Positions 35,029-44,011 of a DNA stretch of 64,000 nt are shown in pieces (position 1 is the stretch's first letter; each line of letters begins with the position of its first letter). This DNA comes from Thermoplasmata archaeon (GTDB lineage: Archaea > Thermoplasmatota > Thermoplasmata > Thermoplasmatales > Thermoplasmataceae), in the NCBI GenBank assembly GCA_021794355.1, contig JAJYRA010000069.1, forward strand, positions 1 through 64,000, read 5' to 3'. The translations under genes were made by a program, and so were the position numbers. Under the pieces are notes generated by a model. It saw nothing but the letters and a program-made list of their open reading frames with translations. It was not told the DNA's origin and searched no databases.

Positions 35029-35144
35029 AGGACTGTATAATTGTTATGTATTAAAGGTAACCCGTAAAAAAGTAGATTGTGTCATAATCGATGATCACAT
35101 GAAAGTATCGGATAAACTTTTTACATTGTAAGCTATAATGATAT

Positions 35145-36035
35145 ATGAAATCAGAAAATTTAGAAGTTATATGCCCTATGATAACACCCTTTGATAATGA
35201 ATCCAAACCATCACGAGATTACCTGAAGGTTTTTTTAGAGGATATGAAGGAGTATGGTGTAACTAAAATATTCCCACTTGGGAGTAATGGACTCTTCAAT
35301 TTAATGACATTGCAGTCTAAACAAAACTTTCTCAAAATGATCCGGGAAGAGGCCATCGACTTCGATGTCCTTGTGGGTGTTGGGTCGCAAAATACGGAAG
35401 AGGCAGTGGAGCTGGCAAAGTTCGCAGAGGATTTGGGATTCAATAAGATAGTATTACAACCAACTTACTATAATAAGGCTGAACAGTCATGGATCATGAG
35501 GCACTTTGAAGCTGTTTCCGAGGTTTTTTCTGGTAAATTGTATATTTATAATATTCCTCAATTTACAGGGTCAAGGGTAGAAATAGACACAATGAAGGCG
35601 ATAGTAGAAAATATAGGAAGAATCGAGGGAATTAAAGATTCTTCAGGGGACATAAGGTTCTTCAACGAAGTTGCCTCAACATTTTCCAACAACTTGAAGG
35701 TTTATCAGGGACAGGATGATCTGCTTCTTCAATCTTTGGTAATAGGAGCCAAGGGTGGAGTATGTGGAACAACAAACATTAACCCATTGGTTACGGACGT
35801 TTACAAATATTTCACGGAAGGAAATATGGAGATGGCCACCAGAACTCAAAGGATATTTAACCAATTTTTCAGAATGGTGAATGAGTATCCATTCCCGGCC
35901 ATGGTTTATACGGCATTCTACAGGAAGCATAACATTAGGGGAAGATTACCTGATCCCATTACAACAATGCAAAAAATAGTGGAGAGTAAGATTATTGATG
36001 TATTGAATTTTACAAAGCACATTGAGGTTGAATAA
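35145..36035 (+). CDS. DHDPS/KDG-aldolase-family enzyme, likely 2-keto-3-deoxygluconate aldolase
   Basis: A 296-residue (beta/alpha)8 aldolase. The Schiff-base lysine is in EGIKDSSGD, and the tyrosine is in YIYNIPQ. The opening CPMITPFD and PLGSNGLF replace the usual GTTGE substrate loop. Archaeal KD(P)G aldolases of Sulfolobus and Thermoplasma look like this and cleave KDG to pyruvate and glyceraldehyde in the non-phosphorylative Entner-Doudoroff path. That fits glucose supply from the glucan locus. Dihydrodipicolinate synthase is the alternative. Confidence 0.8.
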   Translation: MKSENLEVICPMITPFDNESKPSRDYLKVFLEDMKEYGVTKIFPLGSNGLFNLMTLQSKQNFLKMIREEAIDFDVLVGVGSQNTEEAVELAKFAEDLGFNKIVLQPTYYNKAEQSWIMRHFEAVSEVFSGKLYIYNIPQFTGSRVEIDTMKAIVENIGRIEGIKDSSGDIRFFNEVASTFSNNLKVYQGQDDLLLQSLVIGAKGGVCGTTNINPLVTDVYKYFTEGNMEMATRTQRIFNQFFRMVNEYPFPAMVYTAFYRKHNIRGRLPDPITTMQKIVESKIIDVLNFTKHIEVE

Positions 36036-36108
36036 CTTACAACTTCCACTGATAAACTATTTATAGAATCTTAAGTTAACGTTTTACTCTGTGAAGGAGG
36101 AGAAAAGC

Positions 36109-36477
36109 ATGGACAAAACAACATATGTCAAGTTTGAAACTCCCGAGTCTTTAGAGAAGAAGATTCTGGAATTAGTAGAAAATTGCTATAGAAATGGAAA
36201 GATAAAGAAGGGGACCAATGAGGTTATTAAATCCATTGAAAGGGGAGAAAGTAAGTTAGTTGTACTGGCTGAAGACGTAAACCCACCGGAAGTGGTTTAT
36301 TTCATTCCTAAACTCTGCGAGGAGAGAAAAGTGCCCTTTGCTTACGTAAAGACAAGAACTGACTTGGGTTCAAAGGTTGCAATAGGTTCCACAGCATCCA
36401 TTTCAATTACGGACATTGGTAAGAACGAGGAACTACTGAAGCAAATCACATCAGAAGTAGCAAACCTCAACAAGTGA
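36109..36477 (+). CDS. rpl7ae: Ribosomal protein L7Ae
   Basis: About 122 residues: [30 protein letters not shown] and the kink-turn RNA-binding fold. Besides the ribosome it serves C/D and H/ACA guide RNPs and RNase P in archaea. I start at ATG 36109, with GGAGG 9 bp upstream. First of a five-gene translation operon. Confidence 0.96.
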   Translation: MDKTTYVKFETPESLEKKILELVENCYRNGKIKKGTNEVIKSIERGESKLVVLAEDVNPPEVVYFIPKLCEERKVPFAYVKTRTDLGSKVAIGSTASISITDIGKNEELLKQITSEVANLNK

Positions 36478-36487
36478 GGAGTTTCAA

Positions 36488-36697
36488 ATGTTAGATGATG
36501 CAACACCGGCAGAAGTAGTAGAATTGATGGGAAGAACAGGAATGACTGGTGAGGCTACGACTGTTAAGGTTAGGGTTCTGGCAGGCAGGGATCAGGGCAG
36601 AATTATCGCAAGAAATGTTCTTGGACCAGTGAAAGTAGGGGATATTCTAATGCTCAGAGAAACGGCAAGAGAGGCCAAGAAACTTTCGATGAGGTGA
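36488..36697 (+). CDS. rps28e: Ribosomal protein S28e
   Basis: A 69-residue OB-fold protein: [29 protein letters not shown] and the typical end [11 protein letters not shown]. It sits near the mRNA exit in the small subunit. GGAG precedes the ATG by 7 bp. Confidence 0.96.
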   Translation: MLDDATPAEVVELMGRTGMTGEATTVKVRVLAGRDQGRIIARNVLGPVKVGDILMLRETAREAKKLSMR

Positions 36698-36702
36698 TAA
36701 GG

Positions 36703-36981
36703 TTGGTTAGTAGAGAATGCAGCTTCTGTGGAACGGAAATTGAACCCGGAACAGGAATGATTTACATCAGGAGAGACGGAGCTATTATTAATTTCTGTAG
36801 CAGGAAGTGCAGGATTAATCAAACAAAATTAAAAAGGGTTCCAAGAAAGGTAAAGTGGACACGGGAATATCAGAACCTTAAGGCAATCAGGAAAGCCTCC
36901 GAGATTCATAATGCTGAGAAGGCTGAAGAACAAGAGAAAGCCGAAAAACAGCTATCCACGCAGGAAGGAAGTGAACAATGA
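36703..36981 (+). CDS. rpl24e: Ribosomal protein L24e
   Basis: About 92 residues: zinc-finger opening VSRECSFCGTEIEPGTG and second pair CSRKCRIN, then RVPRKVKWTREY. A Glu/Lys/Ala-rich tail (about residues 65-92) is longer than in most archaeal L24e. I start at TTG 36703, because GAGGTGAT lies 4-5 bp before it. GTG 36694 would be inside the ribosome site. Confidence 0.93.
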   Translation: MVSRECSFCGTEIEPGTGMIYIRRDGAIINFCSRKCRINQTKLKRVPRKVKWTREYQNLKAIRKASEIHNAEKAEEQEKAEKQLSTQEGSEQ

Positions 36982-37427
36982 CAAAGGAAAGCACCCTTGT
37001 TTTAATCAAGCCAGATGGAGTTAAGAGAAGACTTTCAGGGGAAATTCTAAAGCGTCTGGAACAAAAGGGTTTAAACCTAAAGGGGCTGAAGATACTTCAC
37101 TTAACCAGGGAAAAAGCTGAAAAACACTATGAAGTGCATAAGGATAAACCATTTTTTAAAGATCTTGTATCTTATATTACCAGTGGACCCATTATCGCTA
37201 TTCTGGCGGAAGGTAATAATGCCATCAGTGTGGTTAGGAATTTAGTAGGGGCTACAGATGGTTCAAAGGCAAATCCCGGTACAATACGGGGAGATTATTC
37301 CATAAGCATTGACAAGAATATTATTCACGCATCAGATTCCGAGGAATCTTATAAGCATGAGTTCCCTATTTTTTTCAGTGCTTCTGAAATCATTCCAGTA
37401 GAATACGGCGATGAAAAATTATTCTGA
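36978..37427 (+). CDS. ndk: Nucleoside diphosphate kinase
   Basis: A 149-residue enzyme: TLVLIKPDGVKR, SGPIIAILAEG, NLVGATDG, and the phospho-histidine in NIIHASDS. It moves gamma-phosphate between NTPs. It overlaps L24e by 4 bp, the usual place for ndk in archaeal L7Ae-infB operons. Confidence 0.97.
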   Translation: MTKESTLVLIKPDGVKRRLSGEILKRLEQKGLNLKGLKILHLTREKAEKHYEVHKDKPFFKDLVSYITSGPIIAILAEGNNAISVVRNLVGATDGSKANPGTIRGDYSISIDKNIIHASDSEESYKHEFPIFFSASEIIPVEYGDEKLF

Positions 37428-37443
37428 GGTGTAATATTATTGT

Positions 37444-39186
37444 ATGGAAAACCTCAGACAGCCCATTATTTGTGTTTTAGGTCACGTTGATCACGGAAAA
37501 ACCAGTATTTTAGATTCAATACGTGGTACCTCCCTGATGAAAAAGGAGGCAGGGGGAATCACACAGAGAATAGGCGCCACTGAAATCAGTGTGGAAAGGA
37601 TAATTGAAATCTCCAAGGGTAAAATTTCCAATAAAATGTTTAAAATCCCGGGACTTCTTTTCGTGGATACCCCGGGGCATGTGGCCTTTGCCAATATGAG
37701 GGCCAGAGGAGGTGCTCTTGCAGATATTGCCATTTTAGTGATTGATGTTAATGATGGCATAATGCCTCAGACAATTGAATCCATAAACATCCTAAAAAAA
37801 TTTAAAACTCCATTCATTATCGTTGCAAATAAAATAGATCTTCTACCCTATTTTGTTAAACCTAAAAGCAACCTTTTCCCAGAGTTTATTAAGGAGCAGA
37901 GGGAGGAATATGTTCAGGAGTTGGATAACAAGATGTATTCAATTGTCAACCAGCTCTATGCACATGGTCTCGCATCTGAGAGATATGATCGAATTACTGA
38001 CTTTACAAAAAGTGTTTCCATAGTTCCATCAAGTGCAAAACATTCCATCGGTACTCTGGAAATTCTGATGACCATATCTGGACTGGCTCAGAGGTTCTTA
38101 ACATCATCCATCACAGCAGTTTCTGATAAAACAAGGGCCAATGTGTTGGAAATAAGACGGGAAGAATCTCTGGGTATGACTCTTGATTCCATTCTCTATC
38201 AGGGAACCTTAAGGACTGGCATGTCCGTGGTCGTTAACACATCAGATGGTCCCAAGGAAACAAAAATTAAGGCTCTTTTTACAAACGTCTCATCAAAATC
38301 CACAAAGGTCATGGAAAGGAGGGTGGTGCAATCCGCAGCCGGTGTAAGGATAGTAATTTCAGATAAGTTTGATGTAATACCCGGAACAACACTCATAGAA
38401 CTGAGAGGGGACAGAGAAGAAATTTACAAGGAGTTGATGGAAGAAAGTTCCATAAAGATAGAACTTGCCGAACATGGAATAACACTTAAGGCAGACACAT
38501 TGGGTTCCCTTGAAGCTGTTGCCTTCGAACTCGGGACAAAGGGCATAAGCATAAGATCCACGCAGATTGGTGAAATCAGCAAACGGGATCTGATTGACGT
38601 ATCCACCCTGCCAGACCAGATGGATCGCATTCTTGCTGGCTTTAATGTGGAACTTTCTGCAGATGCAAAGTCCGCCATAATGAATTATGATATAGGCATC
38701 GTGACATCAAAGGTTATTTATTCACTCATCGAGGGTGTTGAAAACTGGTTGAGGAATAAGAAGGAGGAGATGGACGAAGAGAGTAAGCAAGGAATGCCAA
38801 TACCATCAAAGTTTGTGATTATGCCTGAATATATTTTCAGAGCCGCAAAACCCATAATTGTTGGAGTTAAGGTTCTATCAGGTAGAATTAAGGTCTCTGA
38901 CTCACTCATCCGAGAGGACGGTAAGTATGCTGGAACCATAAAGAGCATACGGGATGGGGAAGTGTCAAAAAGATTTGCAGAGGCTGGTCAGGAGGTGGCC
39001 GTAGCTATTGATGGTGTAACACTTAACCGTCAGATCTCTCCGGATCAATCTATTTACGTGGATATAACTGAAGATGTGGTTAAAAAATTGAGGGAAAGAT
39101 CCCTTGACGAAAAAACCATGGAAACACTGGAGGAGATCATAAGGATAAAACGGAAGGAAAACATGTTCTGGGGAACCAGGGTGTAA
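37444..39186 (+). CDS. infB: Translation initiation factor aIF5B (IF2-like GTPase)
   Basis: A 580-residue GTPase that joins ribosomal subunits. G1 is GHVDHGKTSIL, G3 VDTPGHVAF, G4 NKIDLL and G5 SSAK. Domains II-IV follow, ending in KRKENMFWGTRV. It lacks the long N-terminal extension of eukaryotic eIF5B, as usual for archaea. GAGGTG lies upstream of the ATG. Last gene of the operon. Confidence 0.97.
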   Translation: MENLRQPIICVLGHVDHGKTSILDSIRGTSLMKKEAGGITQRIGATEISVERIIEISKGKISNKMFKIPGLLFVDTPGHVAFANMRARGGALADIAILVIDVNDGIMPQTIESINILKKFKTPFIIVANKIDLLPYFVKPKSNLFPEFIKEQREEYVQELDNKMYSIVNQLYAHGLASERYDRITDFTKSVSIVPSSAKHSIGTLEILMTISGLAQRFLTSSITAVSDKTRANVLEIRREESLGMTLDSILYQGTLRTGMSVVVNTSDGPKETKIKALFTNVSSKSTKVMERRVVQSAAGVRIVISDKFDVIPGTTLIELRGDREEIYKELMEESSIKIELAEHGITLKADTLGSLEAVAFELGTKGISIRSTQIGEISKRDLIDVSTLPDQMDRILAGFNVELSADAKSAIMNYDIGIVTSKVIYSLIEGVENWLRNKKEEMDEESKQGMPIPSKFVIMPEYIFRAAKPIIVGVKVLSGRIKVSDSLIREDGKYAGTIKSIRDGEVSKRFAEAGQEVAVAIDGVTLNRQISPDQSIYVDITEDVVKKLRERSLDEKTMETLEEIIRIKRKENMFWGTRV

Positions 39187-39293
39187 ATTCATCTCTTAAT
39201 TTAATACCAGAGTTTCATTTCTATTCAAAAAACATAAAGTTTCTGTCAGTGAGCGTACTACCACCTAAATTTTAAAGAAAGAGGTGATTAGTA

Positions 39294-39521
39294 ATGCCAA
39301 TGATGAAAAAAATGAGCAAGAAAAGGTTCAAAAGATTCATCATTGCTGGATTAATCGGTGTTTTTATCTTTATATTGGTATTGTGGCTCGTTTTACTTTC
39401 TCCTTATAATGATAGTGAATTCTGGAATATTTGAGTTATTTTTTCTATACAAATTATAGGTTTCACTTGGATTCCAACACTTATTGAGGCGAGAAGACAA
39501 AAGAGTAAGGATTATCGTTAA
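39294..39521 (+). pseudogene. Small membrane protein split by in-frame UGA
   Basis: A 46-codon frame with a very good GAGGTGAT ribosome site begins at ATG 39294. It has a basic start and one membrane helix (FIIAGLIGVFIFILVLWLVLL). It stops at TGA (39432-39434). The same frame continues with a second hydrophobic stretch (VIFSIQIIGFTWIPTLI) and a basic end to TAA at 39521. The whole would be a 74-residue two-helix protein. As it stands the first helix may still be made. No family recognised. Confidence 0.45.
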
Positions 39522-39836
39522 TTCGTCATTCTTGGGCAAAGGGATCACCTAAACTCAACTAAGAAATCCGATGGAACCGAGTTGAATACAAAGAGAATAG
39601 AGGAGAAGAAGAAACTTGTAGGCCGTTTCATGATTGTAACGGATGCAGATCTGCCAATTGTAGAAATCGTTAAAGGATACAAGGATCTGTGGAAGATCGA
39701 AAGATCATTCAGAACAATCAAATCATTCCTTGATATAAGACCGGTAAACCACAGAAAGGAGGAGAGGATTGAATCTCATGTTTTTGTGTGTTCTCTCCCT
39801 ACTCATTTCAAGACTGTTCGAGAAATCCATGAATGA
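39522..39836 (+). pseudogene. IS1634/IS4-type transposase, C-terminal remnant
   Basis: About 100 codons with the conserved end of an IS1634 catalytic domain: FMIVTDADLPIVEIV, then Y.DLWKIERSFRTIKSFLDIRPV with the presumed catalytic Glu, and IESHVFVCSL. The start, the first two Asp residues and the real C-terminus are missing. It marks the left border of an accessory patch. Confidence 0.6.
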
Positions 39837-40144
39837 TGAGATGACCATATCCTATCCGGGAAAAATATTAAATTCCGTACCAACATAATTTTTTAATAAT
39901 TAACATTTTAATCCGTGTAAAAGCACTTCTGCATGAGATCGCTCATCGATCTCTTCTCGAAAGTCAAGTCAAAGACAATGAACCGGTCGGGATTCTTTTG
40001 CATATGAATAAATTGAGATGCAAGTGGTAGATCAGTTAAGGTTTCAACAGCTTCTGTCTGTCTCTTGCATTAGTTTTTCTATTTTTACGATGACAAAAAA
40101 TCAAAGGGCTTTTTTCACTTCCAGTAAGAGATTCCAATAGTTGA
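39837..40144. other. Region with decayed coding remnants
   Basis: About 300 bp without an intact gene. On the minus strand a frame of about 50 codons (CKRQTEAVETLTDLPLA, NPDRFIVFDLTFEKR) ends at a TAA near 39913. It has no upstream ATG, and I cannot assign it. It looks like debris next to the transposase fragment. Confidence 0.3.
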
Positions 40145-40375
40145 CTACCTTGGCGAATCTCTTCCATAGGCCTTTCTCTTAGAAACTGCCTTTAGCAGGT
40201 AAAAGATTGCAAATCCAAGTATAACAAGGTTCAGGTTGCTGTAGACCAAATAATTTACACTTCCTTGCTGAATTGACAGATTCGTTGCATAATAGAAAAA
40301 GATCACAGAGTATATGAGATACGCTGCAAATCCAGATGCTGCCAGCGCCACATACTTTTTCTTGACAGGACTCAT
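40145..40375 (-). CDS. Small two-span membrane protein, unknown
   Basis: A 76-residue protein with two hydrophobic helices (about 8-30 and 44-62) and a basic C-terminus KRKAYGRDSPR. It follows the exported protein gene by 9 bp on the same strand, so they are one operon. Small two-helix proteins behind exported peptides are often immunity or export partners, but that is only a guess here. Confidence 0.6.
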   Translation of the reverse strand: MSPVKKKYVALAASGFAAYLIYSVIFFYYATNLSIQQGSVNYLVYSNLNLVILGFAIFYLLKAVSKRKAYGRDSPR

Positions 40376-40384
40376 GTTACTCCC

Positions 40385-41170
40385 TCAGTAATACCAAGGA
40401 ATGGGGTTTAATCCCCATATATCTAAAAGCAAAGGATTGGCCCAATCTGCAGCGAAATACACTCCAGGGTTTCCGTTGCTCTGGTCATATTGATAAAGGT
40501 AATAAAACCCTATTGAGATAATCATCGCCCCTACTATACCGGCAATTACCCCCAATGGCCCAGCCAAGGAACCTGATATGCCTGCTTCCACGATGTAGGC
40601 CACAATTGCAGCGTATATAGATGTGTATCCTGACTTATAGATAGTATAGTACAAACTGTTCACATCACTGCCAGAAAAGCTAATGGCCCATCCAAACAAA
40701 CCAGCTGATGCACTGATATCTGATTTAGGCGCAATAGATTGAACAATTGCAGATTGCTTGATTCTGGAGTTATTTGAGTTCGAGAGGGTGCAACTAACTT
40801 TTGCAGTTGAGGTAAAACTGCTAAGTCCAGTTTTTGAGTAAAGTACGTTAACAGTTAGGATGTAAGTAGTATAATGTGTGGTGTTTTTGGAACTTATTGT
40901 TAGAAACAATTCGTTAATAATTTCGCCATTCATAGTTGTGTTCACCAAGAAGTACTTGTTGCTCTTTCTCCCATGTGAAAGAAAAGTCGTTATACCAATA
41001 GAAGGCTCGATTACTCGTGAGTGGGCTTTGTTCAAAGACGTGCTACTTATTTTCAAGCAATTTTCTACCATTATTTGCTCCCCTTTTGATTGTATGACTG
41101 TAGTTGCATTCTGAGTGCTATGCAGATCTAAGTAACTCCAAGTGGGAGCTATTAAAAATAAAACCACCAT
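40385..41170 (-). CDS. Exported protein with Gly-rich hydrophobic C-terminal region, unknown
   Basis: A 261-residue frame. The N-terminal half is a Ser/Thr/Asn-rich beta-type domain with sequons. The C-terminal half has a long Gly/Ala/Ile hydrophobic stretch with GxxxG-like spacing (GISGSLAGPLGVIAGIVGAM, IISIGFYYLYQ), then an aromatic end (DIWGLNPIPWYY). The frame begins in mid-signal at ATG 41170. A better start, ATG 41207, lies upstream with its own promoter but is separated by one base in a run of eight A (41189-41196). It resembles no family I know. Confidence 0.65.
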   Translation of the reverse strand: MVVLFLIAPTWSYLDLHSTQNATTVIQSKGEQIMVENCLKISSTSLNKAHSRVIEPSIGITTFLSHGRKSNKYFLVNTTMNGEIINELFLTISSKNTTHYTTYILTVNVLYSKTGLSSFTSTAKVSCTLSNSNNSRIKQSAIVQSIAPKSDISASAGLFGWAISFSGSDVNSLYYTIYKSGYTSIYAAIVAYIVEAGISGSLAGPLGVIAGIVGAMIISIGFYYLYQYDQSNGNPGVYFAADWANPLLLDIWGLNPIPWYY

Positions 41171-41220
41171 TGCTGAAGCAATCCATACTTTTTTTTGAGT
41201 TCTTCATGATAAAATAAATA

Positions 41221-41238
41221 TTTATATATTATATATAC
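41221..41238 (-). promoter_or_regulatory. TATA-rich promoter for exported-protein operon
   Basis: On the minus strand GTATATATAATATATAAA lies about 20-30 bp before ATG 41207, at the normal distance for a leaderless gene in this genome. It supports 41207, not 41170, as the true start. Confidence 0.5.
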
Positions 41239-41276
41239 TTTACCGTAACCGATCAGTCTTGAGTGCATGACACTTA

Positions 41277-42333
41277 TCATCCAGGTTTTGGATTCCCTTT
41301 CTTTCTCACTATGACCTTTGGTGTATCCTTTATGAAACTGTTTTTCCTGAGCTTTGATGTGTAATATATGGATGATAATCTTGCGTATATATCAGCACCC
41401 CTTTCTGTTCGTGATCCACCTGAAACCTTTCTATATATAACACATGGTCTCAATGCTCTTTCTGCTCTGTTGTTTGTGGATTCCACCTCCGGGTTCATGA
41501 CATAGGCGAAGAGCCATTCTTTCTTTCTTCTCAGGAGATTCTTGACAAAATTCCTGCATTTCAGGTGTTCATAATCTGTATCAAGGAGAAATACCAGTTC
41601 TTGATACAGTTTATCCACATCTTCCATCGTTCCATGTCCCTTGAATGCCTTTCCTTTGTTATGATCTCCTGATCCGTTCCTGTATGACAGTATATTCTGA
41701 TCTGCAGGCATCTCCCACCCTGAGCAATGCGTCATTGATCCCCTTCACACTCAGATCAAGATCATTGTTTGCAAGGAGGAATTCCTGTACCTTCCTTATG
41801 ACCCCTCTTAAGTTGTATTTCAGCATGGTGATATAGTTCAGGAGATATATACCCATATCTCCGACCTGTGGACAGTCCATGTGTTTTGACTTCACCTCAA
41901 TGCCACAGTTGTTGCACTTATACACATCAAGATCAAATTCCGTGATCTTTATCTTCTGAGGTGGTGGTATGTCGAAGATCGTTTTCTTCTCCGTTCTTAT
42001 GGGAGAATCCAGTGGGTGATTGCATTCAGGGCACTTATCCTCCGATACATGAATGATCTCATCCGGTTTATCGTGAATGCGTGTTGTACCTTTATGTCCC
42101 TTTGGAGAACCCCTCTTTCCCTCTGGATTGACAGGCTTCGGTTTAAAACGCTGTAATGCCGGTGGTGTGTGGGGATTCTCATACAGGAGAAGTCGCTTTT
42201 TCAGTGCTTCAACCTCGCCAGAGAGAGATGTATTCATTTCTTTCAGGCTGTAATTCTCAGCAATAAGAAGTTCGATGGTACGTTCCATCTCAAGGATATA
42301 GTTGTCTGAATCACTTTCAATCGGAAATACCAT
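41277..42333 (-). pseudogene. IS66-type transposase, internally deleted and frameshifted
   Basis: The N-terminal 220 residues (to 41659) hold the leucine-rich helix, the proline-rich KPVNPEGKRGSPKGHKG linker, and a zinc-binding region (CPECNHPL, CNNCGIE). A second frame (41277-41735) holds the C-terminal part with NRAERALRPCVIYRKVSGGSRTERGA, which carries the last catalytic Glu. The middle of the DDE domain with both Asp residues is gone, and the two parts are in different frames. A full IS66 TnpC is about 450-500 residues. Inactive. No clear 8-bp target duplication seen. Confidence 0.8.
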
Positions 42334-42513
42334 GAAACAATATATTTCCTCATGAAAATACTTTTCGGTTCGGTATTACAATGGTTGGGCTATTGATGCT
42401 AATAAAAATATGCAAGATCGAAGCTATACAAATACAAAAAGATGAATTCATAATGAAATGTAAAGCAATTATGAGAAATGAGTGATATGAATCCATACCC
42501 TGCTTAAAGGATT

Positions 42514-43446
42514 TTATTTTTGGGAATTTTTTGGGAATAATACCATCAGCGTAACCAGAATGAAAAGAAGAATTAAACTGAGAGAGAATGTATAATTTGA
42601 TAGAACAGGTCTGTAACCAAAGGCAAAGATCAGGATGGGGAGTAGAATTCCACCCTTTATCAGTGAACTTCCCATTATTATGCCCGTAGCACTGGAAGAG
42701 TCTTTTTTGCGAATTGAACTTTTTATAACAATGATTTCAGGGATTGAGCCCAGTATTCCTGGAATTATGAATCCTGAGTTCAAATTCCCAATCTTAAGAT
42801 AGGATCCTATGGATTCTGTGGTTTTAGAAAGGAATATGGAAAGCAGGATTATGCTCAATATAAAAAAAAGGAGTTCTATGTAATCCCACTTTTCGAACTG
42901 CTTTTCACCTTCTGCGGTTGTTTTTATGTTACTTTTCTTCTCCTCCTCATTGATGAAATAGAAGGAAAAAATAGAGAGTGCCACAAAGGCAGAGGTAAGG
43001 GCAAAAGAAACATAAATTCCAAAGGGATCTAAAATCAACAGAAATAAGATATACAAGGGTAGTAAAAACAGTATGATGGATATTCTTCTTTCTATACTAT
43101 TTTTGGACAACTTCAAAATTATGAGGAAAATAAAAAGGGTGACCAGTTCAGATCCAAGCAGTGTTCCCAGGGAAATTCTGGAATAACCTTCTGCAATGGA
43201 AGCAGAGGATACCGTGATTTCGTCGAAGGAAGTGAGAAAGGAAAATAATGTTAAGCCATAGAGAAGACCTGGCTTGTTTCCCGTTATATCCTCAATTTTA
43301 TCATACATTTCATCTGAGCTTAAGTCCATTCCAAAAATTATTGGAATTGTTATGAACAATAAAAATATGGCATTCTCAAAAATGAGGGATAGGGAACCTA
43401 CTATAATGATCCCGATTAAAATTGTATATAATAGGAGAGGCTTCAT
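42514..43446 (-). CDS. Cation/Ca2+ exchanger-like membrane protein (CaCA superfamily)
   Basis: A 310-residue membrane protein of about 10-11 spans in two similar halves. The alpha repeats are recognisable: LTSFDEITVSSASIAEG in half one and PGILGSIPEIIVIKSSIRK in half two, each with the acidic residue used for cation binding. A cytoplasmic loop (NEEEKKSNIKTTAEGEKQ) joins them. Ion and direction cannot be told. It overlaps the speD gene by 4 bp. Confidence 0.75.
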   Translation of the reverse strand: MKPLLLYTILIGIIIVGSLSLIFENAIFLLFITIPIIFGMDLSSDEMYDKIEDITGNKPGLLYGLTLFSFLTSFDEITVSSASIAEGYSRISLGTLLGSELVTLFIFLIILKLSKNSIERRISIILFLLPLYILFLLILDPFGIYVSFALTSAFVALSIFSFYFINEEEKKSNIKTTAEGEKQFEKWDYIELLFFILSIILLSIFLSKTTESIGSYLKIGNLNSGFIIPGILGSIPEIIVIKSSIRKKDSSSATGIIMGSSLIKGGILLPILIFAFGYRPVLSNYTFSLSLILLFILVTLMVLFPKNSQK

Positions 43447-43850
43447 TGCAGACTAGACGCAAACTGACTAGCTGCAGGCTGTACTGATTCACTGGAAGCA
43501 ACTCTTGATCCTCTTTCATGTTTATTGAACTGGATCTCAGTGGGCTTTAATTTATCTCTAATGTATTCAAAGGCAATATCAGCTTTCTCCGGGTCACCAC
43601 AGGTAAACAGGTCAAGAGCAATCATGCCATACTCAGGCCATGTATGAAAGGATATATGAGACTCTGCAAGGAGAACTATACCACTGGCTCCCATGGGCTC
43701 AAATTGATAGTAGTCTGAAGAAATTTTTGTGAGGTTTCCGACCCTTATGGACCTCTCAATTATTTCCATTAAAGACTCTTTTCGCTCCAGAAGCTCTGGT
43801 TCTATACCATACATGTCTGCTAAAATATGAATTCCCACGGCCACCTTCAT
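43443..43850 (-). CDS. speD: S-adenosylmethionine decarboxylase proenzyme (pyruvoyl, prokaryotic type)
   Basis: A 135-residue proenzyme. The self-cleavage site is AESHISFHTWPE (Glu63/Ser64; Ser64 becomes the pyruvoyl group), and DLFTCGD holds the catalytic cysteine. It supplies the aminopropyl donor for spermidine. The tail ASSESVQPAASQFASSLQ is longer than usual. With the pyruvoyl arginine decarboxylase at 56.3 kb this covers two steps of the arginine-to-spermidine path. Confidence 0.94.
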   Translation of the reverse strand: MKVAVGIHILADMYGIEPELLERKESLMEIIERSIRVGNLTKISSDYYQFEPMGASGIVLLAESHISFHTWPEYGMIALDLFTCGDPEKADIAFEYIRDKLKPTEIQFNKHERGSRVASSESVQPAASQFASSLQ

Positions 43851-44011
43851 CGTCCTCCATCATTGCACCTCTTTGTGTATGAACTAGTCATAATTTCTTA
43901 TTATTTAAATATTGATGTAACTGGATCTAATTATAATTATCTTACACCTGAATTAAAAACTAGGCGTTGCTAAGTATTAGTAAGAATACAAATATATTTA
44001 TAATTTTAAAA

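Noticed and set aside
41220-42400. IS66 terminal inverted repeats with 8-bp target duplication
   Set aside because: A weak match (TACCGTAACCGA against TACCGAACCGA) exists at the two sides, but the flanks do not repeat, so I do not call element borders.
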